Shown: positions 10,449 to 21,685 of the stretch, piece after piece
Layout of the letters: every line of letters begins with the position of its first letter
How positions within the stretch are numbered: the first letter of the stretch is position 1
Source of the DNA: Symsagittifera roscoffensis
Lineage: Eukaryota > Xenacoelomorpha > Acoela > Convolutidae
Direction: 5' to 3'
Assembly: GCF_963678635.1 (NCBI RefSeq)
Contig: NC_087068.1
Coordinates: forward strand, 28,026,318-28,090,317
DNA: 64,000 bases
Position numbers and translations under genes: made by a program
Notes under the pieces: model-generated
What the model was told of the DNA's origin: nothing
Seen by the model: the letters and a program-made list of their open reading frames with translations, nothing else
Database searches by the model: none

Positions 10449-12745
10449 GTTCCGACTTTCGATACGAAAGTAACGGAATATTTGTGCTCGGGGTGGGTTT
10501 TTTCTTCAGACAAATTTCGACTTTTTATTTAGCCATTTTTGGCGGAATTTTCTTATATCATTCAAAAGGTATTGTTGTCCTGAGCTTAAATTTGAAAAGA
10601 TATTTCACCTGTGATAGTTTTTCGTAAAGTTATGAGGGTTTAAAAAATGCCATTTTGGCCATTTTGACCAATTTGGGACAATTAACGCGCAAAATAATTC
10701 GTGCTATTAACGCGTAAGCGAGGTTTAATCCGTCCTATAAATCGTTCCAAATTGGTTGAACGAAGATTATTTGCCACAATTGATTTGCCACGAAATCTAT
10801 CTTTTTGTACTTTATATGGCGTGTGGGGTGATGATTTTCATAAAAAACTTCAAATTTTAGAAAAAAAAATTCAATTTATTTTATTTTTTTTATTGTTCCG
10901 ACTTTTGATGCGAAAGTAACGGAATATTTGCGCTCGGGGTGGGTTTTTTATCTTCAGACAAAGTTCGACTTTTTAACTAGCCATTTTTGACGGAATTTTT
11001 TTATATCATTCGAAAGGTATTGTTGTCCTGAGCTTAAATTTGAAAAGATATTTTACCTGTGATCACTTTTCGTAAAGTTACGGGGCTTTAAAGCTTGCCA
11101 TTTTGGCCAATTTGGGACAAATAACGCGCGATATATTTCGCGCTATTAACGCGTAAGCGGAGAGTTAATCCGTCTTAGAAATTGTTCCAAATTGGTTGAA
11201 AGAAGCTTATTTGCCAGAATTGATTTGTTACAAGGAGCAAAATTTATCCTTTTGTACTTAATCTGGCGTGTGGGGGGATGATTTTCATTAAAAAATTCAA
11301 ATTTTAGTTTAAAAAAATTCATTTTGTTTTATTTTATTTATTTCCTAAATGTTATTACTGCTCCATAAACCTTAAAAGGCGGTCGGAACAATCAGGGCTT
11401 CGCCCTGATACGAGCAGTCTTCTTTTTTTATGTATTACTGCTGCTCAATAAACCTTAAAAGGCAGTCGGAACATTCAGGGCTTCGCCCTGATACGAGCAG
11501 TCTTGTTATTGTTCCGACTATCGATACGAAAGTAACGGAACATTTGTGCTCGGAGTGGGTTTTTTTCTTCAGACAAATTTCGACTTTTTAACTAGCCATT
11601 TTTGACGGACTTTTATTATATCATTCGAAAGGTATTGTTGTCCTGAGCTTAAATTTGAAAAGATATTTCACCTGTGATCATTTTTCGTAAAGTTATGAGG
11701 GTTTAAAAAATGCCATTTTGGCCATTTTGACCAATTTGGGACAATTAACGCGCAAAATAATTCGTGCTATTAACGCGTAAGCGAGGTTTAATCCGTCCTA
11801 TAAATTGTTCCAAATTGGTTGAACGAAGATTATTTGCCACAATTGATTTGTTACAAGAAACGAAATCTATCTTTTTTTACTTTATATGGCGTGTGGGGTG
11901 ATGATTTTCATAAAAAACTTCAAATTTTAGAAAAAAAAAAATTCAATTTATTTTATTTTTTTTATTGTTCCGACTTTTGATGCGAAAGTAACGGAGTATT
12001 TGCGCTCGGGGTGGGTTTTTTATCTTCAGACAAAGTTCGACTTTTTAACTAGCCATTTTTGACGGAATTTTTTTATATCATTCGAAAGGTATTGTTGTCC
12101 TGAGCTTAAATTTGAAAAGATATTTTACCTGTGATCACTTTTCGTAAAGTTACGGGGCTTTAAAGCTTGCCATTTTGGCCAATTTGGGACAAATAACGCG
12201 CGATATATTTCGCGCTATTAACGCGTAAGCGGAGAGTTAATCCGTCTTAGAAATTGTTCCAAATTGGTTGAAAGAAGCTTATTTGCCAGAATTGATTTGT
12301 TACAAAGAGCAAAATTTATCCTTTTGTACTTAATCTGGCGTGTGGGGGGATGATTTTCATTAAAAAATTCAAATTTTAGTTTAAAAAAATTCATTTTGTT
12401 TTATTTTATTTATTTCTTAAATGTTATTACTGCTCCATAAACCTTAAAAGGCGGTCGGAACAATCAGGGCTTCGCCCTGATACGAGCAGTCTTCTTTTTT
12501 TATGTATTACTGCTGCTCAATAAACCTTAAAAGGCAGTCGGAACATTCAGGGCTTCGCCCTGATACGAGCAGTCTTGTTATTGTTCCGACTATCGATACG
12601 AAAGTAACGGAACATTTGTGCTCGGAGTGGGTTTTTTTCTTCAGACAAATTTCGACTTTTTAACTAGCCATTTTTGACGGACTTTTATTATATCATTCAA
12701 AAGGTATTGTTGTCTTTAGCTCAAATTTGAAAAGATATTTTACCT
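10449..12745 (+). mobile_element. Tandem array of Helentron-like elements (five copies, truncated by gap)
   Basis: Copies start with GTTCCGAC at 10449, 10895, 11511, 11967 and 12583. They alternate between a short form that ends in an A/T run and a full form ending GATACGAGCAGTCTT (to 11421 and to 12492). Each full copy is followed by an extra ~75-bp tail module (11431-11504 and 12505-12576). The set 11511-12582 is a 1072-bp higher-order unit nearly identical to the preceding one (10449-11510, 1062 bp), so the array grew by segmental duplication as well as by insertion. Head-to-tail arrays are known for Helentron-associated elements. The array runs into the assembly gap, so copy number is unknown. 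Confidence 0.65.
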
Positions 12746-12945
12746 NNNNNNNNNNNNNNNNNNNNNNNNNNNNNNNNNNNNNNNNNNNNNNNNNNNNNNN
12801 NNNNNNNNNNNNNNNNNNNNNNNNNNNNNNNNNNNNNNNNNNNNNNNNNNNNNNNNNNNNNNNNNNNNNNNNNNNNNNNNNNNNNNNNNNNNNNNNNNNN
12901 NNNNNNNNNNNNNNNNNNNNNNNNNNNNNNNNNNNNNNNNNNNNN
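12746..12945. other. Assembly gap, 200 N
   Basis: There are exactly 200 N, the usual placeholder for a gap of unknown size. It lies inside the sixth element start of a tandem array, where assemblers collapse. Open frames running through it are meaningless. Confidence 0.98.
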
Positions 12946-13800
12946 AGTTATAAACAAATTTTCATGAAATTGATTATGTCAGCAGCATGGCAGCGTCATA
13001 AAAGTCAACTGATTTTGTTAAACTGAGTTTGTAACAAGTTCAATTTGTTCAATTTGTAACAAGTTAGTAAGAGAAGATTTCACGTTCCCGACTACCAAGG
13101 CCCATGCTCATAGAAAATATCAACTCAAGCGATGAAAAACAATAAACAATAAAGCTGGTACAATCAACTTCAATGAAGGTTGAGATATCGACACTGACGC
13201 ATCAAAAAAAAGCATAGAACGCCGAATCTCGAAAAAAATGCCTTCCATTCAAAAATATTTGACTTAAAAAAGAAGCAACTTCAATCGCATTTCAAGAGGA
13301 GCAAATAAAACATAGCCAACTGACAGTTGAGAAAGAGTAATGAACGCAAGGAAACTGAGAATAAACCGCCGACTGGTTTTTCAAAAATCTTCAACTTTTA
13401 AACAAAAATAAATGGCCTTAAAGCACTTTGAATTTGTAGAACAATTTATGATGAAAACTTTTGTGTTGAAGTTAACCCAAATTGAGAAAACTGGATCAAT
13501 AGGTGAAACTTTTATTTCGATGGGAAATCTGATAATTAATTTCCATTTTCGAAATTAGAAGTCAATCACATTTTTCGTGACCTTTACACTTTTGCTGTTC
13601 ACTAGTGGAGTTTGCCCTTCTTTTAACAATGGAAATGCACTGAACTTTAAAAAAAATTACAAGTCAAACCGCGAAAAATCAAAGTTGAACGTGAATAAAT
13701 TTTAAGACTTTCCCTGAAAAAAAAAACAAAAAAAATCAGCAAGACCTATATAAGAGTTTTCACTACGTTCATTACTCTTATTAAGCAAAGACTTCCTTGC
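12946..13800. repeat. Degenerate dispersed repeats, no gene
   Basis: 12950-13030 resembles 35135-35215 (shared words include ATTTTCATGAAATTGA, ATGTCAG and TTGATTTTGTTAAACT). 13300-13450 resembles two stretches at 16295-16440 and 16440-16620 (ACTGACAGTTGAGAAAGAGT, then TTCAACTTT, then GGCCTTAAA). 13737-13795 (AAGACCTATATAAGAG, TTCACTACGTTCATTAC) recurs in diverged form at 45328-45370. Nothing coding is recognised. Confidence 0.5.
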
Positions 13801-13847
13801 CTACTTATGAACAGTCACTTTTAATAAGTATGAATTGATCAACCAAC

Positions 13848-14054
13848 CTCTCTGATCTCCGTCTGATTGGTTGAATGAAGATCTAACTGGACAGTTCTCA
13901 TTGGTGGAACTGTTATCATCTTCGCCACTGTCAACCATGTCTACCAGAGCTACACTCATATTGACCCTCATCGCATTGACCAATAGGAATCCAGAGAAGC
14001 CCATGTATGCCAGGGTAAATCTATAGTCGACAATGGAGCCAGCAATAATTGAGT
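13848..14054 (-). CDS. Orphan exon of a sialin-type (SLC17) transporter
   Basis: On the minus strand an exon begins after CATTTATAG and ends before GTTGGT, giving 2 + 68 codons + 1. It reads YRFTLAYMGFSGFLLVNAMR, then NMSVALVDMV, then a short glycosylatable loop with CP. This is the first membrane segment and the start of the first luminal loop of SLC17 anion transporters, and it matches residues about 48-105 of the intronless protein at 54.3 kb. No following exon (the family continues with FDW and a Q-rich segment) was found towards lower coordinates before the fucosyltransferase, nor a preceding exon nearby. Either the rest is lost in the gap and repeat expansion, or this is a gene fragment. 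Confidence 0.7.
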
Positions 14055-14059
14055 CTATA

Positions 14060-14980
14060 AATGGGGGTAACAACTAAAGGTTTCCTAATTAAATGCTCAG
14101 AATAGTAGATTTTATGTGTAACAACCGATAGCTTGCAAAGTTTGCCCATGCATGTAATGTTACGAAGAGTTAAGAATGAAATAAGAATGGATAAGGTTAC
14201 TACGATGGAGAAGGTCACTTATTTTTGTTCATCCATGTCAAACCCTCCTTTTTACCCAAACTCTTCAGTTTTAAATGGAGGTGCACTCTTAATAGTCAGT
14301 CAAAAACAGGTGTTGATAATTACAACTAAAATCACCCCCCTCCCGATACGAATAGGTTGGATGTCAAGTTAAGTTTTCTAAATACTCCCCAAAAGTACCT
14401 GTATATTCGGTTCAGTTCGCATTGAAATCATAAGTCTGGAAATTTTTTTGGTACGAAGTGAGCAAAAATCAGGAATCTAAATCAAGTTAAATTCCCTTAT
14501 CCCTCTCCGCCCAACCCCGTCATACCACATAAAGTTCTTCCACTCCAGCCTTCAATCGGTTTGTTTGCTAAGCCTTGCATGATTCCGATTTGCTGAGAAA
14601 ATTCCAGCTAAGATTCAAATAAAATCATCAAATCCCTCCCCCCCCCCCACTGCTCTTGAGTGGTGAATGGGGGAGGGGGAAGGTTAACTTGATTTTAATG
14701 TCCACTTAATTAAATTTGCATTTACTACCCCTCGACAGACTCAATTGCAGTCAGCTCCTCCACCTAGCGGATCTTAATCGAGTGAAAAGTGACTCAACGT
14801 AATCCGGATCTTTTAAAGTCGGAGCATAACTCGAAAAGGGCGATTCGTCTGTAGAAGTTCTGCTGTTGCTACGAATTATATAAGTTGTCGAGGCATCCGA
14901 TATTTTTCCACCATTGTTTTTTGGCATAACTTCAAGAGGAAGTTATGTACGACTTGACACAAATATTTTAAATGATAATA
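14060..14980. other. No gene recognised
   Basis: This is intergenic-looking sequence. A C-run and a G-rich run at 14635-14690 flank a short loop and could pair. There are no coding or RNA signals. Confidence 0.4.
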
Positions 14981-15713
14981 CAGTGCTGATTTAAATTATC
15001 CGGACGAAACGAACAAAACTTGAATTTTCAAATGCGTTTTTCTCAAATTGGGTTAAGATTAGACAAAAACTGAAGAGGACAAAAGTTGCTTAGAATTTCA
15101 CCAGAATTAATATGATGCTATTTTTTCTCCGAAAATCTCAACAAAAAATTTACCCCAAAAATGGGTCATTTTGGCTTTTTTCAATAAATCAAGAATTACG
15201 CTGAAACTACTTTGTTAATTGATAAAAAAAATTATATCACAGGAAGCCTCTTACGCAGCTCAACAAAGTCTAAGAAGGGTTAAATCTCCAAAAACCAGTA
15301 TAAGAGAAAAAGTTTTCATTTGATAGTCAATAAATGTGATTTTTACTATATAAAACCCAGAATTATTGCTTAAAAATATATTTTAAACATTTTTGCGCAA
15401 ATTTTGAAAATTTAACCCTTCTTAAACTTTGTTGAACTGCGTAAGAGGCTTCCTGTGATATAATTTTCTTATCAATTAACAAAGTAGTTTCAGCGTAATT
15501 CTTGATTAATTGAAAAAAGCCAAAATGACCCATTTTTGGGGTAAAATTTTTGTTGAGAATTTCGGAGAAAAAATGGCACCGTATTAATTCTGGTGAAATT
15601 CTAAGCAACTTTTGTTTTCTTCACTTTTTGTCTAATCTTAACCCGATTTGAGAAAAACGCGTTTGAAAATTCAAGTTTTGTTCGTTTTGTCCGGATAATT
15701 TAAATCAGCACTG
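14981..15713. mobile_element. Foldback MITE, 733 bp, TA target duplication
   Basis: The element is a long imperfect palindrome. The left arm starts CAGTGCTGATTTAAATTATC and the right arm ends with its complement. The arms pair over about 340 bp around a short centre near 15340. TA dinucleotides flank both ends (14979-14980, 15714-15715), which fits the Tc1/mariner group. A second copy lies at 51317-52042. It encodes no protein. Confidence 0.85.
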
Positions 15714-17090
15714 TATTTGAAAATGTTTAATTTGACGAGTTTAATTCAATCGGTTCCAACTTGGTCAGCTAGAGCATTGTAGCTATGGTAAGACTACAGA
15801 TTTATACTAGCTGGTATATACACTTGAACATGACTGAGTTCAATTGATGTTCATTTAAGCAAATACAGAGTAATTGTTTTTTATCAAAGTTCAATTCAAA
15901 GTTAGCTGTTTGAAATGATTTTTTCTGTGCAAGTTTTAATTGTCAAGGGGTTGGAATGTTTTCAACAGGGAAGACTGCGCACTTGGCGACCTAGCAAAGG
16001 ACCAAAAGAAGAATCCCCCCTAAAACAATTTAGGAGGGGGATCGATCTCTTGGCTAAAAGTAATATTTTTCAGCCAATCAGATTTTAGCATAGTGCATTT
16101 TGCTCTTTACTGCTCGAATTTGTCAATTAATTTCAGAGGACAGATTGTTCCCATGGGCCCAGCACAGTATGAAATTTCTAGTATCAACGAAAAACTTTGG
16201 TGTGATCAAAATCACTGAACAGGAAAAAGAAGGATGAAAAACGAATGTTAACAAACAAACTTCACATATATCGAAATTTATTCCAAACATAGTCAACAGA
16301 CAGTTGGAAAAGGGTCATAAACGCATAGAAAAAGAACAAAAGATTCAGTTGTTTTTTGAACAAACTTCAACTTTCAAGTTTCCAATAAACAAAGGCCTTA
16401 AAACTCTTTTAATTTAAAGAGCAATGCTTGATTGACACTCTTCAACACGAAACCAACTGACCGATGGAAAAGAGTAATGAGCGCCAGGTTACAGAAAAAA
16501 ACGTACTTCTTTAAATCTCAATTTTTTTAGTTCCGAAGAAAAAATTAGATATAGACTTAAAGTTCTTTGGACTTCTAGACAAACTTATTTGGACAACTTT
16601 TTCATTAAAACAATTCAACTTGAAAAACGGGATTATGAAAAAACGTTTTCATTTCTCAGGATAAAATTATAATAAAAAATAGCGAAAATTTTAAAATTAG
16701 AAGTCGACAACAATCAAATAAAAATCAAGAAGCAAACAAAAATCAAATTATTACTCAGTTAAATTTTTAGAAGTGTTTTTGTCGACACTGATTGTTACTA
16801 AGGAGGCAGCAATGACTGATTTGTAATTACGCAACCAATAGGTTATAGCAGAAGTACTTCAAATCAGTTTTTCGGTTCAATTTCAATTTCTATATTATAG
16901 TTTCAACAACTCTGTGATTGGGCAAAAATTTTTTCTTGTAAATGGTTTCTTTTTCTATAATGAAGTTAGAGGTACATTTAGTTCAACCAAAACTCATAAG
17001 GGGCATCAAAACATTAAATTATGTTTTAAAGCAACCAACTCTTAAAACAAAGCATAAAATTCATCCCAAAAAATTCTACACGGAAATGAA
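15714..17090. other. No gene; degenerate repeats
   Basis: 16290-16620 holds two diverged copies of the repeat also seen at 13300-13450. The rest is AT-rich with no coding signal that I can support. Confidence 0.4.
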
Positions 17091-17099
17091 GTTCCTATA

Positions 17100-19795
17100 G
17101 GGAAAAAAACTACACAAAAATAAATAAATCTAGAGACAGAAGCGATAGGCATAACAGAAATTTGGTTGAAAGAAATTTTCATCAAATAGCCATTTTTCAA
17201 TTACATGGGTATCAACATTTAACTGAATGTTCAAAAAACAAAAAGGAGGCGGACAAGCTCGATATGTCAGAGAGAGTAGCAATTTTTACAAAGAATTACT
17301 CAAAAAACAAAGTGATAACGGTATTCAATTTCTGAGCCTTTTAATTTGACCAAACATTGTAAAAACAAGATGTTTTTATTTGATTATACTCCTCGCGGGG
17401 CAGTTAACTCGCAAACATTAGCTTCATAAACTTATTGATAGTCTTATTATTGTCCCAGTCGGAACATGTAGAATATAGTGATTTCAATAATATTACCTAG
17501 AATAAAAATGAGAAGAAAAAAAACTAATTAATAGAATTACTGGACACTCTGAAGTGAAAATTGCCATAAAAAAATTGAGAAAACAAACCGTGTGTGGATA
17601 TATTTTTTTGCAATCAAATATGTCAAACCAAACTACTTCGAACATCAATAAGTGATCAAAAAACTGTAACATTTGATGTGAACATCGATATAAAATCAGA
17701 TAATTTTATATAAAAATTTACCTCTGTCCCTGGTTTGAACTGCAATCCACAAAAAATTGAATCTCTCAGCAGGGGCGGATTTAGGGGGGGGCGGGGGGGG
17801 GGGGGCGGACGCTCCCCCCCCTCAGGGATTCGACCCCCTGCCGACCCAAAGGGTCCCCCCTTTGATACTTTTTCAGAAATCCATTTTTGGCAGACCGACC
17901 CTAAAATTTTTCTAAAGGCGCCTTTGGCGCCAATCTATACTAACTTTGAGGGGGAGCGCGCGCCAAAAAAAACGCTGTTTTTTATCAAAATTTTTCAAAA
18001 AGTGCCCAAAAACGGTTTTTTTTTACTGTTTTTTCAAAAATTTGCCTGCGGCGCAGAAAATTTTGCCAAAATACAAAATAGGGGCAAAACAGTGCTTTGG
18101 GAGAGCTCGAAAAATCAATTTCGTCGACCTAAAAAAAAAAAAAGGTCGTCAAAATTTTGGAAAATTTTTTGAAAATCCGCCCCCCCCCCCCCTCGAGAAA
18201 ATCCTAGATCCGCCCCTGTCTCTCAGGGTTAGTCTTAGACTTGACATGGACAAACTGAAGAATTGAATCTCTTCAATATATTGTAAGGATGCTCTATTAA
18301 AACCGCAAGTAAGTTTGATAGCAAAACGTAATTCAGTTTTTCTCCAAAAAACAACTATCTCCAAAAAGCAGCAAAATACCTGGTTTGATAATGAAATAAA
18401 AAAATTAGTCACAAAAACACATCGATTGCTAAACCAGTGCAAAAGGCTCGCTACATCAGAATCGCTAGCAAAATAAAAAAGGCAATCCATCAGAGGTGAA
18501 AACTAAGAAATTGAATGCCTTCTTGCAAAAAAACTGCGGAAGCGACGAAATTACGACAAAAATTTTAAAAAAAAAGACGTCAATCCAGCGGAACTCATTC
18601 AAAAAAACCAACGTTATGATTTTTTCCAATAATTGCAAAGCAAAATGTTCTGAGTTAATAACTTTTTTTCCAAAAAGGCTTCAATTGCTAGGCTTTTCCA
18701 AAAAAAAATGAAAATGCAAAAAGATTTCCAATACAGGAAGACGGTAACAAAAATAATCCTGCGAATTTTAGGATAAATGATTTTTACCAATTTAAGCAAG
18801 TGTTTTGAAAAACTGATTTTCAAATAACTGAGCAATCAAAAAATCTGAGCAATCAAAACAATCAAAATATTGTGTTCAGTCAAAATCAGTTTGTATTCAT
18901 GTTAAAACGGGGAAAATCGCTATTGTTATTGCTGATTGAGGAAATTAGATTTAACTGGAACGATCAATTCATCTTAACTCAGTGCACATTAAAATATCCG
19001 AAAAGAGATTTTGACGCAGTCCAGTCAACCATGATTTTTTTGCTGGAAAAATTCGAGTCAGATAGACTTAGCGGCCCTATTTTCAACCTATTGAAATCAT
19101 ACTGAGCAACCAAAAAACAATATGTTTACATCAGGAGAAAAAAAAAGTTCAAAGAATAAACTTTATTGTCTCACAGGTATTTTACTACTTAAAACTGATA
19201 TGAAAAAAAGCAACAGTCCTCAAAAATTGTAAAATTATACTCTCTGGGGATCTTACATTCACAAAGCAACTTCTTCGTTAAATAGCCTAAGAACAGATCT
19301 CCAAAAATTTTACACAAAAATGTTTTTTTTTGGCTAGCAAGCGAAAAGTTTTTAATTAACACAGAAGAGTTAATAACAATGCCTTTCGTTCAAAAAAATC
19401 AGCTCTAAAGGTTTCTACAAGTAAAGCAACCAGTGGCCAAAACATAGAAAAACTCAAAAAGTTAAATCACTTGTAAAAGTTTTAGATGACCACTTAACGT
19501 TCGTACAACAAAAATTTTCCTTAAACAAATCAAGCTGAGTCAAAACAACCTTAAAACAAATTAGACTGAGACCGCTTGTGACTAACAAACAGCTGCTTTG
19601 GCCGATAAAATTTTTTTCAGGGCAATTTTACAACACGGAGTCCCCACTTTTGCAGCAGTTGGTAGAACAAAAATGGAGCACCAAGAAATGCTTCTGAAAC
19701 GTCTTTTAAAAGCTAATTTAGATCAATCAAATCACGAGTTTTGTGTAAACTATTACGGTAAAGCGAATTTGAAATTTCACAAAAAGTAATAACGA
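17100..19795 (+). pseudogene. Decayed LINE retrotransposon interrupted by a hAT MITE
   Basis: Translation pieces follow LINE order. Near 17130 is IGITEIWLKE, the endonuclease ITE-WL motif, then GGGQARYVRESSNFYKELL with the GGG...YV pattern. After the hAT insertion (17770-18218) a linker-like segment resembles the usual W-D-E stretch between endonuclease and RT. At 18985-19105 RDFDAVQSTMIFLLEKFESD matches the RT block that normally reads KAFDTVNH..LL-KL. At 19605-19787 ILQHGVPTFAAVGRTKMEHQ followed by LLKRLLKANL resembles the C-terminal ILEYG...W...LQKR-L region. Many stops and frame changes separate the blocks, so it is inactive. The clade is not determinable by eye. Confidence 0.6.
17770..18218 (+). 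mobile_element. hAT-type MITE, copy 2, 449 bp
   Basis: It has the same termini as copy 1 and a perfect 8-bp target duplication TCTCTCAG at 17762-17769 and 18219-18226. It is inserted in the decayed LINE. Its sequence is close to copy 1, which suggests recent activity. Confidence 0.92.
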
Positions 19796-20029
19796 AAGAG
19801 TGCAACAAAAAAATGTAACTAAATTTTTTTTATTGCTGTTGCAGTAAAGATTAAGTTCGCATCAATGGCGCTCCATTGCTGCAGTCCTCCTCAATGGTTT
19901 GCTTTTTGTTCCTTAAGATTACAGGAATGACAGAATGTTTTCATCACCAGGAACTAAACACATTCAATTATCAATTTTATTTAAATATATTCTAGTTAAT
20001 AGTGACCTGGTTAATAATGTGTTCTGAAG

Positions 20030-20310
20030 TTATTTTTCAAAAAATCAAAATTTGCCTCCTTCAATTTTTTTGACAATATTTTTTAGAAGTATTTTTTTAT
20101 TCTGGTAAACCACCAATTTTTAATTCTCAAAAAGTCTAAATTTGCCTCTTTCAATGTTTTTGACAACATTTTTAGAAGTATTTTTTATCCTGATAAACCA
20201 CCAATTTTTATTACTCAAAAAGTCTAAATTTGCCTCTTTCATTGTTTTTGACAATATTTTTCAGAAGTATTTTTTATCCTGGTAAACCACAAATTTTTTT
20301 TTTACCAAAT
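20030..20310 (+). repeat. Three tandem copies of a ~93-bp repeat
   Basis: Each unit contains AAATTTGCCTCYTTCAATKT, TTTTTGACAA, TTTAGAAGTATTTTT and GGTAAACCACCAATTTTT. The three copies differ by a few substitutions and indels. Confidence 0.8.
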
Positions 20311-20906
20311 GGTAAAATTTTTTCCGTCTATTTTTTGTTATCAGATTGGGCTTTCATTCCAAGTTTTTCCGTCTCTCTAACTACAGGAGTATCCGCTCTG
20401 AGCATCTCGCTCTGAGAATCTGCTCTGAGACCTGAAAACATGGTTATTTAGCCTCATGGCCCTCTCTCAAGTTATGTTTTTGTAAAAGAATTCTTCAATT
20501 GTAATTCTGTTTGTGTAATGACTTGAAAACAATCGATTATGATAATGATTATTAACAATTTTCACTTTTTTCTGAACAAAAAACAACAAACAAAAAAAAC
20601 ATCAAGATCTTTATATGAGTATTAACTAAGTTCATAACTTTCCAAAAACATCTTCGAATAATCAGTCAGTTTTACATTTCTACGACTCTAAATTTTTTCT
20701 GGTCAACTAGGTCAACCAACTTGGAGAGGAGCTGACGCAAAGTTTCATCTGTGGCGTCTCGCTTCAGTTTCCCCAGTGTTTCAATTGAGAGACAATCGGT
20801 AATCTTTCGCTACATTTTCTTACCCCACTGCCAAAAATACCCGAATAATATTTTTTTAGCATATATCAATAATTGGCCAATGACGCATTTTTAGCATTTT
20901 GATAAT

Positions 20907-21274
20907 CAGTAGCGGATTAGGGGTGGGAAGGCGGGTGAAGCGGGCGCTTTTTTTTCAGGGATTTAATCCCCTGCCGAAAAAAGGGTCCACTTTGTACCAT
21001 TTTGAGTCATCCATTATTGTCCAAAGGCGCCAATTCATTACCAGGCCAAACTGTGCAGCAATGGATAGGCGCACATTTTCGTGTCCGAATTTTGTGTATG
21101 TCATTTAGAGGGGTACGCGCGCCAAAAAGCATGATTATTTGGTCAACATTTCCCAAAAAAATGCCTAAAAACGCCTTATGGCACGTTTTTTCTTGTAAAA
21201 TTGCCTGCGGAGATTTTTATAGACATTTTTTTGAAAATCTCCCACAAGAAAAAATCATCCTAGATCTGCACCTG
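20907..21274 (+). mobile_element. Diverged hAT-type MITE copy
   Basis: The ends (CAGTAGCGGATTAGGGG and CCTAGATCTGCACCTG) and the interior order (CCCTGCCGA, GGCGCCAAT, GCGCGCCAAAAA, TTGCCTGCGG) match the family. The target duplication is no longer clear. It is an older copy than those at 516 and 17770. Confidence 0.75.
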
Positions 21275-21685
21275 TCAAAAATATATGGAAAGTTGAGAGG
21301 CTCAGGTACTCTTATGTGTATCAGATGCTTTTGGTAGGATCATGTGGAATTTTTTTCAACAATACGAATCTCTAATTTATGAAGGAGTCCCTTTTTGATA
21401 CTGTTCTTAAAACATACTTCCAGCTGTAAGTTTTAAACGGTGAATTAAAAAAAAAAACTGAGTTCTACAAAAATCTTACTAAGAGACTTCATTTTTCACA
21501 GGCGTTTTTTTTGGAAAACGCTAAAATGCATTGCATTTTTTTTGATGCGCGCTCTCTTCCAATTTAGCGTATATTGGCTCAGGGCGCTTTTAAAACATTC
21601 TTAGGGTTGCTATTTGAAAAATAGATGTACAGTAGTACCAAAGGAAATCCCTTTGGGTGGACACGGTGTGTCCCCTAAACCCGCT

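Noticed and set aside
10449-12745. CRISPR-like reading of the repeated hairpin units
   Set aside because: Units are 450-530 bp, without short regular spacers, in an animal genome. They are transposon copies.
12721-13026. Open frames crossing the N run
   Set aside because: They consist mostly of unknown bases and have no meaning.
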